This document shows, one piece after another, positions 1 to 6,621 of a stretch of 10,753 nt of DNA. Position 1 is the first letter of the stretch; the number at the start of each line of letters is the position of its first letter. Source of the stretch: RGIG6353 sp964558655 (GTDB lineage: Bacteria; Bacillota; Clostridia; Oscillospirales; SIG627). Location: NCBI GenBank assembly GCA_964558655.1, contig CAZLEX010000041.1, forward strand, positions 1-10,753, given 5' to 3'. Below the pieces are notes generated by a model. It was not told the origin of the DNA and made no database searches. It saw only the letters and a list, made by a program, of their open reading frames with translations. The translations under genes and the position numbers were made by a program.

Positions 1-944
1 CCCGCACCGATAAGTCCCCTCATCTCAACATGAGCGGGAACCGAAGAAGAACCTGCAAACTGCGCGTCACCGTGCATACGGCCCATAGTATCCGTAAGTC
101 CGTAAGAAGCGGGACCTGCGGCCATGTTATCCGGGTGAAGCGTTCTGCCCGTGCCTCCGCCGGACGCAACGGAGAAGTATTTCACGCCGTTTTCAATAGC
201 CCATTTCTTGTAAGTGCCTGCAACGGGGTGCTGGAAACGGGTGGGGTTGGTGGAGTTTCCGGTAATGGAAACGCCGACATTTTCATGTCTCATAATCGCA
301 ACGCCTTCCGAAACATCGTTTGCACCGTAGCAACGGACTTTAGCCTTTTCTCCGTCGGAAAAAGCAACTTCGCGAACGGTCTTAAGCTCGTCCGTGTAGG
401 GATTGTAATCGGTTTCAACATAAGTAAAGCCGTTAATTCTCGCTATAATGTAAGCCGCGTCTTTTCCGAGACCGTTAAGAACGACTCTGAGAGGATTCTT
501 TCTTACTTTATTTGCGTTTCTGGCGATACCGATAGCGCCTTCGGCAGCGGCAAAAGACTCATGACCTGCCAAGAAGCAGAAACACTCGGTCTCCTCGCGA
601 AGAAGCATTGCACCCAAATTACCGTGTCCCAAGCCTACCTTACGGTTAGCGGCAACCGAACCGGGAATACAAAAAGCCTGAAGACCTACGCCTATAAGTT
701 CGGCGGCGTCTGCGGCGGTTTTTACACCTTTCTTTATTGCAACGGCACAGCCGAGAGTGTATGCCCAGGAAGCGTTTTCAAAAGCGATAGGCTGAATACC
801 CTTAACAATGGCGTCAACATCTATACCCTTGTCAAGACAGATCTGTCTTGCTTCTTCAAGGTCTTTAATACCGTATTCGTTCATGCAGGCAACAATTCCC
901 GCGAGTCTTCTTTCTTTTCCTTCAAACTTTACATCGTTAGACAT
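1..944 (-). CDS. GGGtGRT-family protein, 3' end cut by window edge
   Basis: This minus-strand frame is open from an ATG at 944 to the left edge, giving 314 residues; I estimate that only some 15-20 C-terminal residues are missing. An AAGGAGG ribosome site lies just upstream (about 951-958). The translation starts MSNDVKFEGKERRLAGIVAC and carries the family's signature GGGTGRTLHPDNMAAGP at about residues 262-278, followed by DTMGRMHGDAQ and SSSVPAHVEMRGLIG. These glycine-rich blocks identify the family, but its biochemical function is, as far as I know, not established. Several cysteines (for example in the CFCF segment, about residues 129-132) could bind metal, though this is only a possibility. 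The gene starts 16 bases after the stop of the Fe-S scaffold gene, so the two are almost certainly cotranscribed and may act together. The long plus-strand ORF opposite it is a shadow. Confidence 0.85.
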   Translation of the reverse strand, partial: MSNDVKFEGKERRLAGIVACMNEYGIKDLEEARQICLDKGIDVDAIVKGIQPIAFENASWAYTLGCAVAIKKGVKTAADAAELIGVGLQAFCIPGSVAANRKVGLGHGNLGAMLLREETECFCFLAGHESFAAAEGAIGIARNANKVRKNPLRVVLNGLGKDAAYIIARINGFTYVETDYNPYTDELKTVREVAFSDGEKAKVRCYGANDVSEGVAIMRHENVGVSITGNSTNPTRFQHPVAGTYKKWAIENGVKYFSVASGGGTGRTLHPDNMAAGPASYGLTDTMGRMHGDAQFAGSSSVPAHVEMRGLIGA

Positions 945-960
945 AGTATTGCCTCCTTCC

Positions 961-1665
961 TTATTCGTGTCTGGGATCGATATATTTGGCAGCACCGTCA
1001 TACCGACCGTAAGTCTTAATATTGGATTCGTAAGCTTCTTTGGGATCCGTACCCGCCTTGATTGCGTCCATCATCTTTCCGAGATTAACAAACTTGTATC
1101 CGATAACTTCGCTGTTTTCGTCAAGTGCGATATTGAGGACATATCCTTCGGCCATCTCAAGATAGCGAACGCCCTTTGCCTTAGTACCGAACATTGTACC
1201 TACCTGCGAACGAAGGCCCTTACCGAGATCTTCGAGAGACGCGCCGATGGGAAGTCCGTTTTCGGAGAACGCCGTCTGGCTGCGTCCGTATGCGAGCTGT
1301 TTGAATATTTCTCTCATAGCGACATTTATCGCGTCACATACGAGGTCTGTATTCAACGCTTCGAGAAGCGTCTTGCCCTGAAGAATTTCAGCAGCCATTG
1401 CCGCCGAGTGAGTCATACCGGAACATCCGAGAGTCTCAACCAAAGCCTCTTCGATGATACCGTCTTTAACATTGAGTGTAAGCTTACAGCAACCCTGCTG
1501 AGGCGCACACCAGCCTATGCCGTGTGAAAGTCCGGAAATGTCCTTAATCTCATACGATTTCACCCATTTTCCTTCTTCGGGAATAGGTGCGGGACCGTGA
1601 TGAGGTCCTTTTGCGATTGGACACATATTTTCCACTTCTTGCGAATAAAAAATGTGGTCTGTCAT
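961..1665 (-). CDS. NifU/IscU-like iron-sulfur cluster assembly scaffold protein
   Basis: The product has 234 residues, with ATG at 1665 and an AAAGGAG ribosome site 8 bases upstream. The central part resembles the NifU N-terminal/IscU scaffold fold: a conserved cysteine at C53, the pair C59-C60, a GCSG motif at residues 80-83 (C81) and a further cysteine at C110 in a helix. This matches the family pattern of three separated cysteines that hold a nascent Fe-S cluster. The protein is longer than free-standing IscU (about 130 residues), with an N-terminal segment containing C15 in MCPIAKGPHHGP and a C-terminal extension ending near YIDPRHE. No cysteine desulfurase (IscS/NifS) lies beside it. 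It sits between pduL (22-base gap) and the GGGtGRT gene (16-base gap). I infer cluster delivery to, or joint action with, the GGGtGRT protein rather than general Fe-S assembly. Confidence 0.85.
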   Translation of the reverse strand: MTDHIFYSQEVENMCPIAKGPHHGPAPIPEEGKWVKSYEIKDISGLSHGIGWCAPQQGCCKLTLNVKDGIIEEALVETLGCSGMTHSAAMAAEILQGKTLLEALNTDLVCDAINVAMREIFKQLAYGRSQTAFSENGLPIGASLEDLGKGLRSQVGTMFGTKAKGVRYLEMAEGYVLNIALDENSEVIGYKFVNLGKMMDAIKAGTDPKEAYESNIKTYGRYDGAAKYIDPRHE

Positions 1666-1687
1666 TTTTATATCTCCTTTTTATTGA

Positions 1688-2263
1688 TTACTTAATTATT
1701 TCACCGTACACTTCGCCGAACGCACAGGAAGCGTTGGCTTCGTCGGTATCGATGTGCATTGCGGGCGCGAATTTCGGGCTGACACGAACGACAACATCGT
1801 CGAAAATCAGACTGCGTCCGGCAGACACAACTTTGACCTTAACCGTTTCCTTGTCGCAAATGCCGGCTTTTTCGGCGTATTCGGGGGTAGCGTGAATGTG
1901 ACGCTTTGCCGCAATAACTCCTTCGCTTATTTCAATCTCTCCCGCAGGACCGATGAGCTTACAGCCGTTTGTCCCGCTCAAATCTCCCGACTCGCGAACG
2001 GGAGCCGCAATTCCCAAAGTGCGTGCGTCCGTTAAGGAAACCTCCACCTGTGTCTGAGCTCTTGCCGGGCCGAGAATGATAACATTTTTAATCGAACCTT
2101 TGGGACCTTCAACGGTAACCCTCTCTTCGCAGGCAAACTGACCGGGTTGCGAAAGATCCTTCTTGTGAGTGAGAGACGCTCCTTTTCCGAAAAGGATTTC
2201 GATATGTTCCGATGTAAGATGAACATGTCTTGCGGATGTCTCCACCAAAATCTTATTTTCCAT
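1688..2263 (-). CDS. pduL: Phosphate propanoyltransferase (PduL-type phosphotransacylase)
   Basis: The product has 191 residues, with ATG at 2263 and an AGAGG ribosome site 7 bases upstream. PduL transfers acyl groups between CoA and phosphate (acetyl-CoA or propionyl-CoA to the acyl phosphate), feeding ATP formation by acetate/propionate kinase. The two-domain architecture is visible: SARHVHLT near the start (H13, H15), QVEVS with E74 in the middle, AKRHIHATPEYAE (H122, H124) and MHIDTDEANA (H170). These are the positions where the family binds its two zinc ions; R68 in GPARAQ is at the expected phosphate-binding position. The protein begins directly at the first catalytic block and lacks the N-terminal encapsulation helix seen in microcompartment PduLs. 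No shell genes are present, so it is probably a cytosolic housekeeping phosphotransacylase. It is the first gene of the operon with the Fe-S scaffold and GGGtGRT genes. Confidence 0.93.
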   Translation of the reverse strand: MENKILVETSARHVHLTSEHIEILFGKGASLTHKKDLSQPGQFACEERVTVEGPKGSIKNVIILGPARAQTQVEVSLTDARTLGIAAPVRESGDLSGTNGCKLIGPAGEIEISEGVIAAKRHIHATPEYAEKAGICDKETVKVKVVSAGRSLIFDDVVVRVSPKFAPAMHIDTDEANASCAFGEVYGEIIK

Positions 2264-2302
2264 TTTAAGACCTCTTTCCTTATATTTTTAACTTCGCCTT
2301 CC

Positions 2303-2331
2303 ATTATACATCAATTCGGTAAATTTGTAAA
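2303..2331 (-). promoter_or_regulatory. Promoter of the pduL operon
   Basis: On the minus strand TTTACA (2331-2326) and TATAAT (2308-2303) are separated by exactly 17 bases. This is a near-consensus housekeeping (sigma-A type) promoter. Transcription would start near 2296 and give a leader of about 33 bases before the pduL ATG. Nothing in that short leader suggests a riboswitch. Confidence 0.75.
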
Positions 2332-2373
2332 TAAAAAAAACACAATTTTAAAAAAATAAAAGGCATATATTTC

Positions 2374-2405
2374 GGGTATACTTTTTTTAGGTTTACAAAG
2401 GAGGG
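2374..2405 (+). promoter_or_regulatory. Possible -10 element and strong ribosome site of sigG remnant
   Basis: GGGTATACT at 2374-2382 fits the loose GGNNANANT pattern of SigF-type -10 elements, which drive sigG in Bacillus, but I see no matching -35 about 15 bases upstream. AAAGGAGGG at 2397-2405 is a near-perfect ribosome site 6 bases before the ATG. The translation signal is therefore intact even though the coding sequence is broken. The promoter assignment is weak. Confidence 0.35.
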
Positions 2406-2411
2406 TGAGAA

Positions 2412-2714
2412 ATGTATAACAAAGTGGATATTTGCGGAGTAAACACTTCCCGGCTCAAAACCCTTACGGCGAGCGAAAAGGAAGATTTATTAAAGCGTAC
2501 ACAGGCAGGTGACCGCAAGGCACGGGAAGAGCTCATTTGCGGCAATCTCAGGCTTGTGTTGAGCGTAATACAAAAATTCAATTCAAGAGGTGAAAATCCC
2601 GACGACTTGTTTCAGGTGGGGTGTATCGGTTTGATTAAAGCCGTCGACAATTTCGACATCTCCCAAAATGTTCTTTTTTCAACCTATGCCGTGCCGACGA
2701 ATGTTTCAGGTTGA
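2412..2714 (+). pseudogene. sigG: Truncated sporulation sigma factor SigG (N-terminal third only)
   Basis: The first 95 codons clearly match the start of the late forespore sigma factor SigG: NKVDICGVNTS near the N-terminus, then CGNLRLVLSVIQKFNSRG (about residues 43-60), DDLFQVGCIGLIKAVDNFD (about 64-82) and FSTYAVP (89-95). These span regions 1.2 to early 2.3. In intact SigG (about 260 residues) the sequence continues into region 2.4 (-10 recognition), region 3 and the region 4 helix-turn-helix. Here it goes P-TNVSG and stops at 2712-2714, only 6 bases before the convergent folT-folC stop codon, with no terminator between them. The fragment cannot bind promoters. It could mark a deletion in a lineage losing sporulation, a rearrangement breakpoint with the 3' part elsewhere, or a false assembly join. 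I found no 3' remainder in this window. The identification is secure; the cause is unknown. Confidence 0.87.
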
Positions 2715-2720
2715 AAACAC

Positions 2721-4544
2721 TCAAAGCTCCCTTGCGTACTTTTCTATTTCGGAAACCGCGTAAAGCGAACCGCAGGCAAGAACCGTACCGTCTTTGCCGG
2801 CTGTCTTTTTGGCGGTATTGACGCCTTTTTTTATGCTTTTGCAAACGGTAACCGGCTTTGAAAATCTTTCAAGATACTTCCCCAAAGAACCCGCACTCAA
2901 CGCACGGGGATTGGGCACGGTGTATGTTACGAATTCCGACGCGTATTCCGCCATTTCGGAATACATCTTTTCGTAATCCTTATCGGCAAGCACGCCCGTC
3001 AAAATCACGAGCTTTCCGTCCGGCAAATATGTTTTTACATTTTCGACGAGTGCCTCTATGCACTGCGGGTTATGCCCGCCGTCGACTATAAACAGCGGAG
3101 AGTGTGAAACGATTTCAAACCGTCCCGGCCAGGCAACCTCTTTCAGCCCTTTTTTGACGGCAGCCTGCGTAATCTTAAACCCACGCAGATTAAGCTGTCC
3201 TATGAGAGTGAGAACGACCGACGCATTTTTGAGCTGGTGAGAACCTATGAGACGGATAAAAAGGCCGTCATATTCCTTCCATGAAAATGTCTGCCCCTCA
3301 AGACTCGATTTAACATCTCTCACGGCCGAAAAATCGGCTTTTACCAAAGTCGCTCCCACCTTGTGACATCTGTTTGCGAAAACTTCTTCGACAGACGGGC
3401 AGGTGTCGTAAAGCACTGCGACGCACCCTTCCTTTATGACTTTGGATTTTGTCAGGGCTATCTTTTCGAGAGTGTCTCCGAGATACTCCGTGTGGTCAAG
3501 TCCGATGTTGGTGATAACGGCGGCAAGAGGAGAATCTATGACATTCGTGGAATCGAGTTCTCCGCCCATTCCCGCCTCAAGACAAACCACATCGCACCCG
3601 TGCCTTTTGAAAAACTCAAACGCAATGCAGGTGACAAGTTCAAACTCGGTAGGCGTATCTTTCATACCGTCGGCAAGCGGTTTTATAAAAGCGACGATTT
3701 GAACAAGCTCTTCGTCGGAAATATCCGCTCCGTTTACTTTCATGCGTTCGTTGAAGGAAAAAATATAGGGAGAGGTGTAAAGCCCCGCCGTATATCCCGC
3801 CTGTGTGAGTATACTCGCCGTCATTGCGGCGGTGGAACCTTTTCCGTTTGTACCGACAATATGAATAAACTTCGTGCTTTTTTGCGGATTACCCATGAGA
3901 GAGAGAAGTTCCCGCGTCCTCTCAAGTCCGGGCACGCTTCCCTTCCAGGAAACAGAATGTATATAGCGGAGTGCTTTTTTGTATTCTCTTTTCAGCTTTC
4001 TTTCGGCTATCTTGCCGTCACTCCCCCAAACGCCCAAATGTTCGAAAACTTTGCAGTCAAAGAGCAGTTTTATCACAATTACATCGATAAACCAAACAAA
4101 CGCAAACTGTACGGCACGCAGGTAAAGCATTACCGAAAATCCGACCGAATAAATCAGGTCGAGGGCAAAACTCTGCCATATGACCGAACCCAACACAACC
4201 GGGAAAGCAACACACAGGGCAAGCCTCAGTACCGTTAGCTTTTTCTTGAGAAATTTCCGCGACAGCCCTCCGCAAACGCCGTAAAGTATCGGTACCGGGC
4301 AGAAAATCGGATTGTATCCGAAAGGCGAAAAAAACACACTCCCGATTAAGTCGGAAGCAAGACCGACACAGCCTCCCCAAACGGGCCCGAAAAGCAGCCC
4401 CGACAAAAATATTATTCCGGATTCGAAAGATATCCTAATCTCGTCGTTCGGAATAAAGCACAAAAAGCGTGTGAGCACTACCGAAAGTGCCGTCATAAAT
4501 GCGACAAGCGTTACTGTGCGGGTTGAAATTTTACTTTTTGACAC
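2721..4544 (-). CDS. folC: FolT-FolC fusion: folate ECF transporter S component fused to folylpolyglutamate synthase
   Basis: The product has 607 residues, starting at GTG (4544) 7 bases after a GGAGG ribosome site. Residues 1-170 are a hydrophobic module with about five or six membrane segments, resembling the folate-specific S component (FolT) of ECF transporters; PNDEIRISFESGIIFLSGLL and the GYNPIFCPVPILYG stretch are typical. Residues from about 185 to 607 are a complete Mur-ligase-type FolC: REYKKALRYIHS, P-loop GTNGKGS (231-237), YTSPYIFSFNERMKVNG, LDHTEYLGDTLEKIA, WPGRFE and VDGGHNP. FolC adds glutamates to folates, which traps them in the cell. The fusion therefore ties uptake to retention at the membrane. 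No ECF ATPase or T component genes are here, so it would rely on a shared energising module encoded elsewhere. A THF riboswitch and a ribosome-site hairpin precede it. Both halves look intact, with no frameshift at the junction. Confidence 0.93.
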   Translation of the reverse strand: MSKSKISTRTVTLVAFMTALSVVLTRFLCFIPNDEIRISFESGIIFLSGLLFGPVWGGCVGLASDLIGSVFFSPFGYNPIFCPVPILYGVCGGLSRKFLKKKLTVLRLALCVAFPVVLGSVIWQSFALDLIYSVGFSVMLYLRAVQFAFVWFIDVIVIKLLFDCKVFEHLGVWGSDGKIAERKLKREYKKALRYIHSVSWKGSVPGLERTRELLSLMGNPQKSTKFIHIVGTNGKGSTAAMTASILTQAGYTAGLYTSPYIFSFNERMKVNGADISDEELVQIVAFIKPLADGMKDTPTEFELVTCIAFEFFKRHGCDVVCLEAGMGGELDSTNVIDSPLAAVITNIGLDHTEYLGDTLEKIALTKSKVIKEGCVAVLYDTCPSVEEVFANRCHKVGATLVKADFSAVRDVKSSLEGQTFSWKEYDGLFIRLIGSHQLKNASVVLTLIGQLNLRGFKITQAAVKKGLKEVAWPGRFEIVSHSPLFIVDGGHNPQCIEALVENVKTYLPDGKLVILTGVLADKDYEKMYSEMAEYASEFVTYTVPNPRALSAGSLGKYLERFSKPVTVCKSIKKGVNTAKKTAGKDGTVLACGSLYAVSEIEKYAREL

Positions 4545-4550
4545 AAAAAT

Positions 4551-4579
4551 ACCTCCTTATATTTGCCACATAAGGAGGT
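4551..4579 (-). promoter_or_regulatory. Ribosome-site-sequestering hairpin before folT-folC
   Basis: A perfect 10-bp inverted repeat (4551-4560 with 4570-4579, 9-base loop) pairs ACCTCCTTAT with ATAAGGAGGT. The right arm in the mRNA contains the AGGAGG ribosome site, 7 bases before the GTG start. The stem is not GC-rich and is followed by only five U residues, so it looks like a translational switch rather than a terminator. It lies 20 bases downstream of the THF aptamer and is its likely expression platform. Confidence 0.75.
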
Positions 4580-4599
4580 GTAAAACCGTAACGATATGC

Positions 4600-4699
4600 A
4601 GCAGCGGGATGCGAACCTGTCACCGCAGGCATTTGCCTTTTCGTCCCGACGGCAACTCCCCGTCCGCCGAGCACTAAACGCGACAGATTCTACTCTACT
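4600..4699 (-). promoter_or_regulatory. Tetrahydrofolate (THF) riboswitch aptamer
   Basis: Read on the minus strand, the conserved THF-riboswitch blocks occur in order: GTAGAGTAGA, CGCGTTTAGTG, GGGGAGTTG, GGACGAAA, GCGGTG and GCATCC. The expected helices can be drawn. P1 pairs AGTAG (4699-4695) with CTGCT (4604-4600). P2 pairs ATCTGTC (4688-4682) with GACAGGT (4621-4615), 7 bp including one G-U. P3 pairs CGGCGG (4669-4664) with CCGTCG (4652-4647). A small hairpin AGGC-AAAT-GCCT occupies 4638-4627. The family senses reduced folates and sits mainly before folate transport and biosynthesis genes in Firmicutes, which agrees with the downstream FolT-FolC gene. The predicted transcription start coincides with the 5' end of P1. 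Confidence 0.9.
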
Positions 4700-4705
4700 T
4701 CCGCT

Positions 4706-4734
4706 ATTATACACCCCTGAGAATAATTTGTCAA
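4706..4734 (-). promoter_or_regulatory. Promoter of folT-folC
   Basis: TTGACA (4734-4729) and TATAAT (4711-4706) are both perfect consensus elements with a 17-base spacer on the minus strand. The predicted start is about 4699, the first base of the THF aptamer. Such a strong promoter implies that control is exerted after initiation, through the riboswitch. Confidence 0.85.
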
Positions 4735-4758
4735 TCGGTACCGAAAAAATTAAAGCTA

Positions 4759-4787
4759 TTGAAAAAAGTCAGCTTTTGTGTTACAAT
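4759..4787 (+). promoter_or_regulatory. Promoter of the DUF6056-like membrane protein gene
   Basis: TTGAAA (4759-4764) and TACAAT (4782-4787) are separated by 17 bases. The start would be near 4794, leaving a leader of about 50 bases. It lies back to back with the folT-folC promoter, with 24 bases between the two -35 elements. AAAGCT (4752-4757) and AGCTTT (4771-4776) form a short inverted repeat flanking the -35, possibly an operator. Confidence 0.7.
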
Positions 4788-4844
4788 GTTCACGAAAAGA
4801 ATTACGACTGACTTATTTTTTTATAAAACGGCAAGGATAAATAT

Positions 4845-6614
4845 ATGAAATACTTAAAAGGAAAAACGGGAAAATTAAACACCGTTTCGGCAGTTTGCTT
4901 ACTTATCGCACTGTTTTCGGGATACATTCTCTTTGAACAGATTGTTCCCGTATATGTCGACGACGCAATGTACTCAAGCTGGGCAAAACACGGATTTGAA
5001 TATTTTGTTCAAAAAAACATATGGCACTACAACAATTTCAACGGACGGTTTTTCGTTCATGCGCTCCTGTCGCTTGTGACATTTTTCGGCGAACATTTAT
5101 ACGCACTTATCATGCCCGCCTTTATTGCGGCCTCAGCCTTTTTAACCGTGTCTGTTGCACGGGAAAATTATCCGCTGTACAAAAAGCTCTTTGTCAGTGC
5201 CCTCTCTCTTATGCTCTTCTTAGGTATGTCGAGCACCTATCTTACATCTGTTCTTTGGATGGCGGGCGGATTTAACTATGTGTTTCCCTTTTTCGTTTTG
5301 ACCCTCTTTTACCGCGTTTTCTTAAAATTCCGCAAAAACAGGCTGTCTTTTTTATATCTCTGCCCCTTTGCGTTTCTCTGCGGCGCGACTACCGAACAGT
5401 TCGGTATGTATACCTGCGGCCTTATCGTCATGACATATTTATACGACTTTATCGACAGCAAAAAATTCGACTTTAAATTTTTCGCCTACATTATTTCAAC
5501 CGTCGCGGGACTTTGTACGGTGCTTCTCTCTCCGGGAACCTCCTCCCGTATAAATCAGGCGACGCAAACCGGCGTCGGTCAGTCTGTTTCGGACGGATAC
5601 TTTAACTTGATGAAATATCTTACCGGAGAAAAAATTTTCTACCTGCCCGTGCTCCTCATGTTCCTTTGCTCGATATCGGCACTCCCCTCCCTGAAAGATA
5701 AGAATTACAGATACGGCAGGGGAATACTTATCGGAATACCTCTTTCGGTGCTTGCCTTAGCTCTCGGAATACGGGGAGAGTTCAAATCTCTCACGACGCT
5801 TTTTACCCTGTTTATGATATTCATGATTGTAAACCTTTTCTTGAAAAAGGAAAACCGTCACCTTTGCACAATTCTCCTTTGCGGGTTCGGCACGCTGTTT
5901 ATGATGAGCATTTCCCCCGCTATCGGATACAGAGTTTGTATTCCCTTCCTTTTTTCCTTTATTACAGTCACATCGGTCGGGCTTGCAGACTTCGCCTCAA
6001 GCTGTGAAAAACCTCTGAAATTTATCTCCTGCCTAACCCTGTGTGCCGTTATTATCGGCTCTGCCGTAAGCTATACCCACGCTTTTCGCGGGTACCTTAA
6101 GAAGAACCCCTACTGTCAAAGCGTTTACGACGAACTCTCACAGGCGGAAAACAGCGGTTACATCGAGTTCGATTTCGACGAAACTCTGAACGACGGGAAA
6201 GCGAAATACCGGTACACGACGCTCTTTGACCGTGCCGACCTCATACGCTACTACCGTGAACCTTTCGCTATTCCGGAAAATGTCGAGGTGAATATTACGA
6301 GCGGGAAATACGATGTGTCGAATGTTTGCTACAAGGATACTTACATATTCGTACCTGCACTTAATTACAAAGACAAAGTTTACATCGCCTACAATGCGTT
6401 TGCCTACCTGCCCGATTTCGAAAACAACACCTACGCTTATTCTGCCGGCGGAGCACTTTCGGTAAACGGAAAACAGGTGTGCCGAAAGAGCGATGTGCTT
6501 TTGGTTCCGCGATGGGCAGACGCCTCCGAATTTATCGAAATATCGGCGTTTTGCAAACTTTACGGAGTTCGGTATACTTTCGACAGCGACAAAAACACAT
6601 ATTTCTTCAACTGA
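4845..6614 (+). CDS. Polytopic membrane protein, DUF6056/GT-C glycosyltransferase-like, with C-terminal stalk-like domain
   Basis: The product has 589 residues, with ATG at 4845 and AAGGA 7 bases upstream. About ten or eleven hydrophobic segments occupy residues 14-410. Features of GT-C-like enzymes are visible. A membrane anchor is followed by an outward acidic pair, VDDAMYSSW (D39-D40). Then come NNFNGRF (N67-R69), a WMAGGFNY block near 138-145, LSPGTSSR (229-235) and SPAIGYR (357-363). These suggest a lipid-phosphate-sugar transferase acting outside the membrane on cell-surface glycans, but the substrate cannot be read from the sequence. Residues 411-589 are probably extracytoplasmic. The last 50 (VNGKQV, VLLVPR, FCKLYGVRYTFDSDKNTYFF) resemble the copper-amine-oxidase N-terminal-like stalk domain of clostridial surface proteins. 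It is monocistronic, with its own promoter and terminator. The family call is moderate and the membrane topology is clear. Confidence 0.75.
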   Translation: MKYLKGKTGKLNTVSAVCLLIALFSGYILFEQIVPVYVDDAMYSSWAKHGFEYFVQKNIWHYNNFNGRFFVHALLSLVTFFGEHLYALIMPAFIAASAFLTVSVARENYPLYKKLFVSALSLMLFLGMSSTYLTSVLWMAGGFNYVFPFFVLTLFYRVFLKFRKNRLSFLYLCPFAFLCGATTEQFGMYTCGLIVMTYLYDFIDSKKFDFKFFAYIISTVAGLCTVLLSPGTSSRINQATQTGVGQSVSDGYFNLMKYLTGEKIFYLPVLLMFLCSISALPSLKDKNYRYGRGILIGIPLSVLALALGIRGEFKSLTTLFTLFMIFMIVNLFLKKENRHLCTILLCGFGTLFMMSISPAIGYRVCIPFLFSFITVTSVGLADFASSCEKPLKFISCLTLCAVIIGSAVSYTHAFRGYLKKNPYCQSVYDELSQAENSGYIEFDFDETLNDGKAKYRYTTLFDRADLIRYYREPFAIPENVEVNITSGKYDVSNVCYKDTYIFVPALNYKDKVYIAYNAFAYLPDFENNTYAYSAGGALSVNGKQVCRKSDVLLVPRWADASEFIEISAFCKLYGVRYTFDSDKNTYFFN

Positions 6615-6621
6615 AAAAAAC

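Noticed and set aside
30..1019. Long plus-strand open frame (329 codons) opposite the GGGtGRT gene
   Set aside because: It is antisense to a well-supported conserved protein, has no ribosome site, and its translation shows no recognisable motif. It is a shadow of the real frame.
2697..2760. Frameshifted continuation of sigG beyond its stop
   Set aside because: I read the other plus-strand frames after 2697 and found nothing resembling the expected MIIGEIRR continuation. The sequence is already the folC 3' end on the other strand.
3363..4238. Plus-strand open frame of 291 codons opposite folT-folC
   Set aside because: The minus strand carries clear FolT and FolC motifs across the whole span. 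The plus-strand product is cysteine/arginine-rich and unlike any family I know.
4551..4579. Rho-independent terminator before folT-folC
   Set aside because: The stem is only moderately GC-rich, is followed by a short U run, and its arm contains the ribosome site. Translational control is the better reading.
4600..4705. Possible tRNA, suggested by a GGTTCGCATCC stretch on the minus strand
   Set aside because: No acceptor stem, anticodon arm or CCA end can be built. The conserved blocks and helices fit the THF riboswitch instead.
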